Made by a program: the position numbers and the translations under genes. A stretch of 64,000 bases of DNA from Pomphorhynchus laevis (lineage: Eukaryota; Acanthocephala; Palaeacanthocephala; Echinorhynchida; Pomphorhynchidae). How positions within the stretch are numbered: the first letter of the stretch is position 1; each line of letters starts with the position of its first letter. Under the pieces are notes generated by a model that saw nothing but the letters and a program-made list of their open reading frames with translations, was not told where the DNA came from and made no database searches. The DNA is taken from contig WNNJ02000336.1 in assembly GCA_012934845.2 (NCBI GenBank), positions 153,831-217,830 on the forward strand, in the 5' to 3' direction. Below are positions 36,101 through 48,100 of the stretch, one piece after another.

Positions 36101-39100
36101 TACTTATGAGCTGAGTTTGTATATTTAATTGTTTTCAGTTGCTACTATTTTGCATTTATTCTACGATACATTTTTATTGCTTAACGTTTTATTGATATTC
36201 ATTTACGAATTTTTCGTTTTAAATAACGATAATCGTTTATATATTTAATATTTTATTAGTTCGGACGCTAATTTAATTAAATAATGTATTTGTAGAAAAA
36301 TTTATCATTTTTTTAAGTATATTTATGTATTTAAAGGTTTCTTATTGTACATTCAATTTATCAGATTAAATATTCAAATTTAAAACTGTTGCAATAGATG
36401 GAAGTAGTTTAAACATTGTTTTCTAGATGCTTGCAAAAACCGAGTATCGAATGCTACAAGAACTGCACCGTAGCACTCAAGATGAAGTAATCCCTGATTA
36501 CGACAGTGAGGTTATTTAAGAGGTTATTAAGGAACGTCGAGAATTCTATGATCTTAATTAAAGAAATCTTTCTTAGATCACTGATTTGATCACATTATTG
36601 GCATGTATTTAATCTCTCTGCTATGTTGTGTCTAAGAATACGGCAGAAACTTGATAGCATAGTAATTCTTCCTGATTACCCATAATCTTAATTATGATAA
36701 GCAATTAATCTAGTTATAAAATACTAAGTTATTGTAATTCTTTAAAATTGTGTTAAAGCTTAATTATCAAAATTAATTTTAGTAAATCATGTCTTTTTTG
36801 TTAAGCGATTAATTAGTTGCCTAAAAGAGTAGCGGGCCTTTTTGAACAACCGTTAAAGTAAATTAAATAGTAAATTACACAAAATGTCAAACAAAAGGTC
36901 AACTTTATATTTCCGTTTATGACCGCTAATTTTTAATTTCATGATATATTATTAATCTATTCATAAAATAATATGCTATAAAAATACGTTTCAAATTATT
37001 TTAAAAATCAAATTTAATTATTAATCAAATTTAAATTTAATTATTTCATATTTAATTATTATTTTTAATTATTTTATTTAAATTTAATTATTTAATTGAT
37101 TTAATCAAATTTATTTATTTTACAAATTTAATTATAAAATAAATTATCTCTTTTCTTATTTCTCCTCATATCTAGTAGAAATCCAGTGAAGCAAAAAAGG
37201 AGTTGACGGTTCTTGATACGAAACGGTCAAATGCGATAAATATTGGACTAAAATTCTTGCCAGCAGCCGAAATTATCAAAACAAGCATTCTTACCATGGA
37301 CACTACCAATATAAAAAGAGACGGAATAGAGGTTATTAAAACTAAACGTCATATTGTTTTAAAATGTTTTTACATTGTAGAAATTAATTTCAATGATACC
37401 GACTAATGATGAAAAAATAAAAATTGAGGAAGCAAAAGAGAAAAATAAAGATATTCCGCTCGGTCGAGCAGAAGAGTTTCTTATGCTTCTTTCATCCATA
37501 GATAATCTTGAAGGAAGACTTAAAGTATGGTTATTTGGATCTGATTTCCATAGTGTCATTAGTGTAAGTATTAATTATTTCAGTATCATGATAATATTAA
37601 AATAGTCACCATATATCAGGTAAATCGGAAATGAATAATATTTGATTTTATAATACACAAGAATCTAAAAATTACAAATTTTAAATTCGATATTATTTGA
37701 ATTTATTACATTTGTTTTAATGTAAGAAAGATAACGAGATATTGATACTCGTTATTTAATTTTTAAATACATAAGGATCTTTATACATTTCGAAATTTAA
37801 AAAATTAAAACATTTCTTTCTAATAAGTTTTAATTACTGTTTTACTGTTTTAATCACTCTTTTACTGTTGTAAATACTTAGTAAAGTATTTCCAAATTTT
37901 AATTTTTATTCTAATTCTTTAGCGGTTATATTTCAAGCATAAAATTGTTTAATTAATGCGAATTGTTGATAATATTTCTATTTGTGAAATTTCGTTTCTT
38001 TTTTATAAAATATACTTTTCGATAGACTTTTTTGTTATTATTACATTGAGGGAAATAGGTCATCAGCATGTATTTAACCCCGCTGCTATGTTGGGTCTAA
38101 TAACACAGGTCAAGACCTGATAACATAGCAAGTTAATAACTTGACATTAAGACAACTTGGATTATAAGTTGTAATCCGGACAACTTGGATTGAGTCATTT
38201 TTCAGATTACAATTAGTAATCTGAAATTAGTAATTGATTGCAAAATCGGTAGGTTTTCAAATTGATGGTTGCACCTTCTCCTACCATCGCTGATTTATTT
38301 TGAAATCATAAATGGTTTTAATTAAATTTGCAAAATGTAAGACGATAGTATTTCATTAAATCTAATTGTCAATAAATGCAGACGAGTCGAGTGATCGTAA
38401 GCCAACATTAAAAGTACTGCAATGTGAAACGTAGATATTGGATCAGTAGCTGATGAGGTCAACCTAAACTGAGATGTAGCGTACTGCTGTTGGTTTATAA
38501 GATTGAGACAAAGTGCAGTTTCATCAAAAATTTCAATTGTAACAATGACTGCACAATTATATTAACTTAAAATTAGAGATCAAACTATCGATGACTAGTT
38601 TGATAATAGAAATTAATTGCAAAAATAGGTAGGTTTTCAAAATGAGGGTAGCACCTTCCACTACAAACGCTGATTTAATTTAAAATCAGAAATGATTTCA
38701 GTTAAATTTACAAAATGTAAAACGAAAATCTTTAATTCAGTCTAATTGTCAAAAAAGTAGACGAGTCGAGTGTTGGCCAGGTATTGGATCAGTAACTGAT
38801 GAGGTCCACAAATACTGAAATGTAGCGCTCTGCTGTTGACTTATAGATAGGATTAAAGCAATTTGCATTTTATCAGTTTATATCAAGTTCATAACTTGAT
38901 ATAAAGTTGATATAAAGTATAAAATTTTAATTATAATGTTATACAAACAATTAATCTAGTCGTAAAATACTAAGTTATTGAAATTCCTTAAAGCTAATAA
39001 GATATCATGATCCCCGTTTTGAGATCAGAATGTAATCACCGCTTTGAAAATTTAGATCAGGATGGATATATTTCTAGCTAATAAGATAATTAATTCCTTA

Positions 39101-42100
39101 ATTATCAAAATTAATATTAGTAATAAATATATATGACTTTTGTCAAGTAATTGATTATTTGCTTAAAAGAGTAGAGAGCTATTTGAACAACCAATAAAAG
39201 GAAATTATAAATGAACTACACAAAACGTCATCACTTTAGATAATCATCATTTTTTTATTAAACCAATAATTTATTATTAAACCAATAATATAATTAATAA
39301 TAATTTAAATTAATAATATACTGTATTATTAAACCAATAATTTAATTTTAATAAACTAGATTATTGAAATTAATAATTTATTTAATAATTATGAAACTGC
39401 ATATATGTATAAACAATTTCATACTCAGCTTAGAACAATTTAAATGTTAGGTAATCAATGCTAATTAAGTGACTTCACCAACATTACTGGCATTTCAAAT
39501 TCTCTATGTTTGAACCCGTACATTCATATATCATATGTAAAAACATATCTTTTACACTATAAAACTGTTTGTATCTATTATCTTACAACTATTTTTTATA
39601 ATATTGTCATGCTCTAAATATATATATTTAAGAATATATATTTTAGGAGCTGCTTGAACCACTTCACGATCTAAAGCTGGCAATGAAAGAAATTCAGCAG
39701 TCGAAGACATTCAAACAGCTGTTATCTACACTTCTATCTATCGGAAATGTGCTCAATGAGTCAAATGTAAATAATTAAATATTCAAATATCTTAAATTAA
39801 TATTTTAATAAAGTTTATCAATTTTAAATTGTAAGCCTTGCAATGTATTAACTCTGTTTTTATCGCTATAAACTATATACTTGTAACTTGGCTTATTTTG
39901 GCATTGCATATACTAAATTATTAATATATACTAAATCGCAAAATACTTTATTATCAAATTACAAGCTTTAGACTATATACTTACATTATATAAGTATTAT
40001 ATAAATTAAATATTATTCATTTATTGTATTCATTTATTTATACATTCATTTATTCATATATTTATTTTAATGATATATTATACATTATGCTCGTAATTAT
40101 AATAAAATATTATAAATATTATAAATGTTATTATATTTTAAATATTATAAAGTAAATGTAATATTTACTTTACGAGCTACTAAATGATACATTATAGAAT
40201 GCTCGTAAGGATAATGATACATTTATTTATATATAAATAATATTATTATAAATATTATTCATTTGTTTTTATTTATTTATACATTCATATTTTTTACTTT
40301 AATGATACATTATGCTCGTAATTATGATAAAAAAATGTTCTTTTCTCAGTAACTGCAGATATGACCGCAATATTTTCATGGAATTGTTTTATACAAATAT
40401 TAACAATAGAAAATACTAAGATTTAGATATTTATATTTTTAAATTTGTGTATATTACAAAATACAAGACTCAGTTGACTAATGTGATTTGTTCTTTTGAA
40501 AATATATATTAATTATAAAAAACTGACTGTTAGCGTCACATATTGAATTTACAATAGTTTTAGTCAAACGTCTTAGTAACGTATTCGTATGTGATTTTGA
40601 AAAGGTCGTTAATGTGGCTCTTGTGTTTGCGTGTCTAAATCCGACAGTTAATTCGCATATTTATACTATTGAATGAGTAATCACTCCTTAATTTCACTTA
40701 AATGGTGATAATTATTACCTAAAATGGCGATAATTCATAAGAAGGTAACAAACTATATTACCTTCACAATATAGTAGTTTATATTTCTTTATTTAATGCT
40801 AACCTTGCCTTTGTATAATTACAACCGAATATATTTACTTTAAGCATTTATTTTTTAAAATATATGTTGCTGGACGATTTTTAAGAAATTTATAGTTAGT
40901 ATAAATGCGCTTTTTCGGGCAGTATTATTTATTCGTTCAACGATCTGCTGGTATGCTATATTGTAGATTTCGATGGTCCGATCACAATGTACTCATTGTG
41001 GATACATGTGCTAATGTAGTAATGATCACATACATATTGTACTGCTCATCATACTGTTCAGGCTAATGTACCTTTCTGGTTCTTTTCTTCACATGATCCC
41101 ATCTCTTTAAGTTTAGCCTTTGCTCATTTGACAAGCGAACATGAAGTTAACTCTCACTGGCATATATCAACTACCACAATGACAGATAAATAAATAAAAT
41201 AAATAATAAAAAATAATAATAAAAATAACAAATAATTTACCGCTTTACCTAAACTAAAGAGATTAATTCATATCCATTAATATTATAATTATATTTTAAT
41301 ATATTGTCTTATATTATATTATCTATTATTATATATCATATAAAATAATAACAAAATATTTTTATATTATAATATGAATAATACCACACGCATATGTGGT
41401 ATTACATATTTTCCAACATCTAAGATGTTTACAGATAAATGTGTGACATTTATAAAAACGTGACATAATTATATATAAATAGTATATATAATAAAACAAT
41501 ATATTATGTATTATATAAAATAATATATTATATTATTATATTATAATATGAATAATACCACACGCATATGTGGTATTACATATTTTCCAACATCTAAGAT
41601 GTTTACAGATAAATGTGTGACATTTATAAAAACGTGACATAATTATATATAAATAGTATATATAATAAAACAATATATTATGTATTATATAAAATAATAT
41701 ATTATATTATTATATTATAATATGAATAATACCACACGCATATGTGGTATTACATATTTTCCAACATCTAAGATGTTTACAGATAAATGTGTGACATTTA
41801 TAAAAACGTGACATAATTATATATAAATAGTATATATAATAAAACAATATATTATGTATTATATAAAATAATATATTATATTATTATATTATAATATGAA
41901 TAATACCACACGCATATGTGGTATTACATATTTTCCAACATCTAAGATGTTTACAGATAAATGTGTGACATTTATAAAAACGTGACATAATTATATATAA
42001 ATAGTATATATAATAAAACAATATATTATGTATTATATAAAATAATATATTATATTATTATATTATAATATGAATAATACCACACGCATATGTGGTATTA

Positions 42101-45100
42101 CATATTTTCCAACATCTAAGATGTTTACAGATAAATGTGTGACATTTATAAAAACGTGACATAGTTATATATAAATAGTATATATAATAAAATAATATAT
42201 TATGTATTATATAAAATAATATATTATATTATTATATTAATAATACTACAGCATATGTTTCCAATTAACCTGTGATTTATCACTAAAGCATAAACTTATA
42301 TACTCTCAACTAGCACGTAATTACTCTCATGACTTAATGATATGAAATTTTAATATAACGAAATATCATATGGTTATATGATATTATAATTAAAATGATG
42401 GATTAATTTAAATAGATAATATAGTGCCACAGATATTTAATCTTGTATGAATAATTCGTGATTATCAACAAAGTGGCAGTCGTTGTGGATAATTGTTTTT
42501 CGTATTCCATAGTGTAAAATCATGTTCTATTTCTAATAAAATGTGACTTAATATAAAGTTTTAATTATTATAATAATGTTAATTAATTATTGTTAATAAT
42601 GTTACTTAAATATTAATATAATAATTATTTATCGCACATCGTTGATTCACTAACTAGTTTTTCCATTATTAATTTATTGATTGCATATTTACATCGTTTA
42701 ACTCTCATTCGTTATTATGTAGTTCACAATTATTTTATTTACCAAACTTTTAAGCCAAACATTTAAACAAATGGAATTTTATATTTTTTAAAGTGAGTTT
42801 TGCAAAAGTCACTGAAGTACGTGATGTTAATAAGAATTCATTGTTATATCACGTCGCTACATACGTTGCACAGAATTTCAGTAATCAATCGGACTTGTAT
42901 TATGAAATACTGTTTTGAAATATATTTTGAAAGTGGATTTTTGTATTTTTTAATTACTATTGAGTAACAATTTTAAATATAAAAAATCAACTTTACAAAA
43001 AGATTTTGCATACTTTATCGATACTTTAGTAGAAATAATTCGTATATGAATATAGCAATTATTTATATAACTGCTTTTCGCTGTTTCGTATATTAATAAA
43101 ATAAAAAATTATATCATAAGCATTTTGTATTCATTTATAGAAATTGTGAAACACCGTTTTTAGGCGAAAAGTTTCCATATCGAGTATTTGGCCAAAGTCA
43201 CTGAAGTACGTGATGTTAATAAGAATTCATTGTTATACCACGTCGCTACATACGTTGCACAGAATTTCAGTAATCAATCGGACTTGCATTCTGAAATACC
43301 GTCTATTGCAAGATGTGGTCGCGTATGTACACTATTTTCACATTTATTGGTTGTAGCAATGTTTTTGTGCGAGACCACGCAGTATCTGCGTTGGCCTTAA
43401 TTGTAAAACCGTCGTATGAATAATTGCTTTAATCTTAATTTATTGCGTCTGATTCAATGTTCCAAATCTCTAAAAGAAAATATATATAATATTTTCTTAT
43501 ATTATTTTATTTAGACTTCTAAATGTTTAAACCGGTAATTATGAAAAAAATAACCTTTTAAATTGTTTTATATTAATGATTAAAATTTTAATTTATTTAT
43601 ATCATTTAATTCTAACCTTTTAAATTGTTATATTTAAATGATTAAAATTTTAATTTAAAATTTAATTCCGTTAATTTATAATTATCGAGTTATTACTTAA
43701 TTTACTTAATAATTAAAATTTTTAAAATAATACCAAATAATTCTAAAAGCATTTGATATACACTTTCATTAAAATTATGAATGTTGTAATTTGAATATTA
43801 TTCATTTTATATTTAATGTTTTCTATTATGCAATCCGTTTGATATCAACACTATTGCGTATTACTTCAAATTGGTTAATGGATTTGAAGCACATTGTTTT
43901 GATTTTAAATTATTTAGTTACTATTGAGAAGTCGATTGAATCATAAATAATTTTAAACTGCAAATTTGACTAACTTTTGAGAATAAACCTTCTTCAGTTA
44001 TGACCAATTCACAAATCTATTAAATTGCAAGAATTTGAATTTTATTTATATATATTGCCGCATTCCAATTGAATTCTAGATCGTTTTCACCAACAACGCT
44101 GGATTATCATCAACGCTGGATGTCATCAACTATTGGATTATCTAGCAATGCGTTCATATATTTTGATCGTAAACCAGAAAACTAGCAATACTTACATGTT
44201 TTCTGTTTTATGATCTATATATGCAGTTCTCACTATGTGCTAAATGTAACATGTACACTAGCACATCTTATATATAACTTAATGGAAAAGAATATTAAAT
44301 TTATTGACTACTTTCGGTTGTAACTTTATCATACTCCTTATGATAATGGTACAAACTGAAAATAGTCAATAAATTTTTTATTCTTTTCCTATTAGTTTTA
44401 TATTATTTAAAAATATAAATCGTATGTGATCAATGAATTATGGCAGGCAGCTTAACCAGCCTCGTAAACTACATTGTTTGCTTGGAAAGGACACTGTGTG
44501 TTAAAAGCTTGCAATAATAAATAAAACCTTTTGTCATATCATGTCTATAAAGCCATCATTAACTAATATAAAGAAATACATGGATTCAAGTCTACAATAT
44601 ATAAATATTACAAGAAGGCGATGAAACATGAATATTTATTTGATTACAAAAATTCAATATTTCGACGGCACTACGGCACGTCATCTTCAGGGTTGTAAGT
44701 AGTTAGTAATCAAAGAATTTGTTAAACTAGTTTAACATATTGTACTGCTCATCATACTGTTCAGGCTAATGTACCTTTCTGGTTCTTTTCTTCACGTGAT
44801 CCCATCTCTCCAAGTTTAGCCTTTGCTCATTTGACAAGCTTACATGAAGTTAACTCTCACTGGCATATATCAACGACCACAATGACAGATAAATAAATAA
44901 AATAAATAATAAAAAATAAATAATAATAAAAAATAACAAATAATTTACCGCTTTACCTAAACTAAAGAGATTAATTCATATCCATTAATATTATAATTAT
45001 ATTTTAATATATTGTCTTATATTATATTATCTATTATTATATATCATATAAAATAATAACAAAATATTTTTATATTATAATATGAATAATACCACACGCA

Positions 45101-48100
45101 TATGTGGTATTACATATTTTCCAACATCTAAGATGTTTACGATAAATGGGTGAAATTTATAAAAACGTTGTAAGTTTTTAAGATAAATGGTTGTAAGTAG
45201 TTAGTAATCAAAGAATTTGTTAAGCTAGTTTATTAAATTCTGTGAGTACTAACTACTTAAAACCCTGAAGATGACGTGCCGTAGTATTGGATTTTTGTAA
45301 TCAAATAAATATTCCTGTTTCATCGCCTCCTTGTAATAATTCGGATTGCAAACGAATTTTCTCAATATATAAATAATTTATAGTATAACAAATTATATAT
45401 AACAAATCGTATGTCATTTATATATTTACATATTTTGCAATGGATCAGTCAGTGTACATTATATTGAACATTGTTTAATTACATTGAATTTGTTAAAAAA
45501 ATTTCACACATTACGTTAAAATGAAATTTAACTGAGTTCAGTTTATTTCTGAACTTCGTTTACATTTTATCAAACTACTATAAAATTGAGTTTTAAATAA
45601 AACCAGTGCATATTGTATTGAAATTGATAAATTAATGCTGATTTTATTTGTGTATTGAGTTTAAGCAATTCTGAATTCATTTCTGTTTAGATAATAAGGA
45701 AATTTGCATTTATTTCTAAGTTTGTAGTTATTTATAATTACAAAACGCTTATTATTTCGAATTTTAAAATATAAATTTTCTGTTGCGCTAAGAAGTAAAT
45801 ATCTATTTAAAATCCATAAGCAGCGAAATTCGAATTTAAAATGCAAAATAAAATTTTTATTATTTCTAAATTTTCGAGTTACAGCGCACACAAACTTATG
45901 TTGTAAACAGGTATAAATAAAGACTAAACTTGCATTAAAAAATCTCATCGAAATATTTTCAGTATATTTTGTAGTCTGACAATTCGCTACTTTACGTTTT
46001 TCTCCTCGCATTCTTTCATTTAAAATTTTATTATAAATATTTTTAAATTTATTTTTGATTTCATTGATGTTATAAATTTAAATGATGTTGTATCAGCGTT
46101 TTAAGATGTTGTTTGTTTGCCTATAGCAAATGAGAATGCCATTAAGTAACCATTAGGTGTTAAGAATGCCATAAATGTTGTGGATGAAGGTGATTACGTA
46201 ATTACACGGATGAATGAGTAATTGCACTAATAAATAATAAAGTAATAAAATTCACAGTTGTGACGATATTATTCTCAAAATGTTTTTGTAATTTTGTATT
46301 ATTTGTATCAAAATATTTAAACCAATTTTTGTCTGATAAGGGATTTAATCAGAAATTTTGCTTTACTTATGTATTTTAGTCGAGGAATGTGGCCTGAAAC
46401 CTAATGCAACTAGTTTATCCTGAAATCGTCATTTTAACAAAAAAATATCAATCTACTTATAAAATAGATTGATGAATCTATATAGTATCTATAGAGTATC
46501 TTATTTATAAAATAAGATACTATATAATAAAATATAATAAGAGGAAATACGTCATTAGCGCGTATTTGGCCCCGCTGGTATGTTGGGTCGAGGAATAGGG
46601 GCCGAAACCTGATTACATAGTAGTTCCTCATGATGACCTTTAATCCTTATTCTGATACAACATCTGTTATTTATTAGTCAATTCATAAAAATTGACTTTT
46701 ATTGACTTTTAAAAAATTATTATTCTTATACATCGTCTGTTATTTATTAGTCAATTCAATTTTAAATTTTAACTTAATATAAATTATAAAAAATATTATA
46801 ACAATTATTTATTTTATTATTTATTAAATTTTGATTTATCATGATCATTTTTAACGTAAATTATACTGATCGAATTACAGTGTTTATTTATTAATTTAAA
46901 TTAAATGAATTAATTCACATTAAATGCATTTTTTTAATATTTATTAAAGGTCGATTACGAGGATCTAGAGGCCAAATTGAAAAAACTGGAAAGTGATTGT
47001 GAAGAATGTAAAGACTACTTAACATTGTTTGAAAAGTCGCCATCGAATCCGAAGAAATATGTAATGTGCCCACGTGGGTAAGTGACATTAGTAGATTGTT
47101 GATACATTGTAAATGTTCTACTTTTAAGCTTGGAGACATTTCTTCTAAACTGTCGGGAAGATTTGTCAACTTTGCAGCTAATTTATCAGATTACAACTAA
47201 ACGGTATGACATTATGTGATTGCTTATTGTTTAAATAGTTGATATAGCAAAGATAACTTATAAACGCTTTTTCTTCCCAATACACTTGGGCAGCGATTTT
47301 CAGTTTTTTAATGGCAGAGCTTTATGCATTTTTGTATTTCGACTCTTGCTATTAAGTAATGATAAAATAATAATCATTTTACTCATTAAAAACAATAATT
47401 TTTACTTTGTTAATTTAAATAACGGCACTAGAAAACAATCAATTTTATCATTAATAAATCAAAACAGGTAACTGAGTCTACGTATTTAATATAATTTTTA
47501 AATAATAAATAATTTATTATTGTAAGAATTTCAAGAATAGATTATAATTAACTCAACATTGATTTTTACATATGCATATCAAGACATTCTTAGTTTTATT
47601 ATTCATAATTGTGATTATTTATTAATAACGTTTCTTTAATAATTGTCTTTTTCTAGGATAAAAAATTGACTATTATTACAAACGAAATACAAAATGTCGA
47701 AATTTAATATTTTCTTCGTTATACAAAAATTAAATAAATTAATTCAGCTAACTGAGTCTACGTATTTAATGTAATAATAAAAAATAAACAAATAAATAAA
47801 AATAAATAAATTAAAGTAATTAAATAAAAATAACAAATCAAAATAATTAAAGTAATTGGTATAAGATTTTATATAATTTTAAAATAAAAATTAAAATTTA
47901 AACTAAAAGTCATTTTAATGAATTGACTAATAAATAACAGATGATGTATCAGAATAAGAATGAGGTGTCATCAGGAGGAACTGCTATGATATCAGGTTTC
48001 GGCTCCTAACTCCTCTACCCAACATAGCAGCGGGGCCAAATACATTCTAATGATGTATTTCCTCTGAAATAACTATCTAGTATCTTATTCTAATACAAAG

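Larger units (their letters stand above)
34074..36426. other. intron 13 with decayed copies of exon 15 and a small GC-rich ORF
   Basis: AT-rich overall. Two decayed copies of the exon 15 acceptor region lie at 35030-35100 and 35230-35335, and an isolated 46-codon frame lies at 35787-35927. The open frame at 34493-34705 is not recognised. Confidence 0.55.
37564..39646. other. intron 16 with PLE core and a duplicated repeat
   Basis: Holds a PLE core fragment (38040-38140) and a roughly 370-bp repeat present twice (38228-38890). The flanks are AT-rich without recognised content. Confidence 0.6.
39767..43163. other. intron 17 with satellite array and decayed exon 18 copy
   Basis: AT-rich. Contains a PLE-tail motif near 40470, a mobile flank (41033-41380) shared with 44737-45073, the 174-bp satellite (41369-42240) and a partial copy of exon 18 (42802-42913). 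Confidence 0.6.
43323..46949. other. intron 18 with inverted-repeat elements and a PLE tail
   Basis: Includes a hairpin (44281-44393), a terminal-inverted-repeat element (44608-45336) and a plus-strand PLE tail (46530-46860). The 116-aa minus-strand frame at 45661-46011 is AT-driven and not called. Confidence 0.6.

Noticed and set aside
37187-37191. Alternative acceptor for FHOD exon 15 at ATCCAG
   Set aside because: It would need two carried-over bases from exon 14, but no donor there gives that phase; the GTGAAG acceptor closes the frame with the GTGAGG donor.
45661-46011. 116-aa minus-strand ORF
   Set aside because: Composition (Phe, Asn, Lys, Tyr, Ile) is what AT-rich DNA yields; no motif, no splice context, inside a formin intron.
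46568-46638. PLE core as an ordinary single-copy hammerhead or an HDV-like ribozyme
   Set aside because: The three boxes are in the wrong cyclic order for one hammerhead, and helix III runs into helix I without a linker, which cannot close in one molecule. The HDV fold needs a P4 hairpin that is not there. Only the tandem-copy reading remains open.
47061-47077. Earlier donor for FHOD exon 19 at GTAATG (47061)
   Set aside because: It would leave exon 20 out of frame; the GTAAGT at 47078 keeps FLLNC..LIYQ in frame and is the stronger site.
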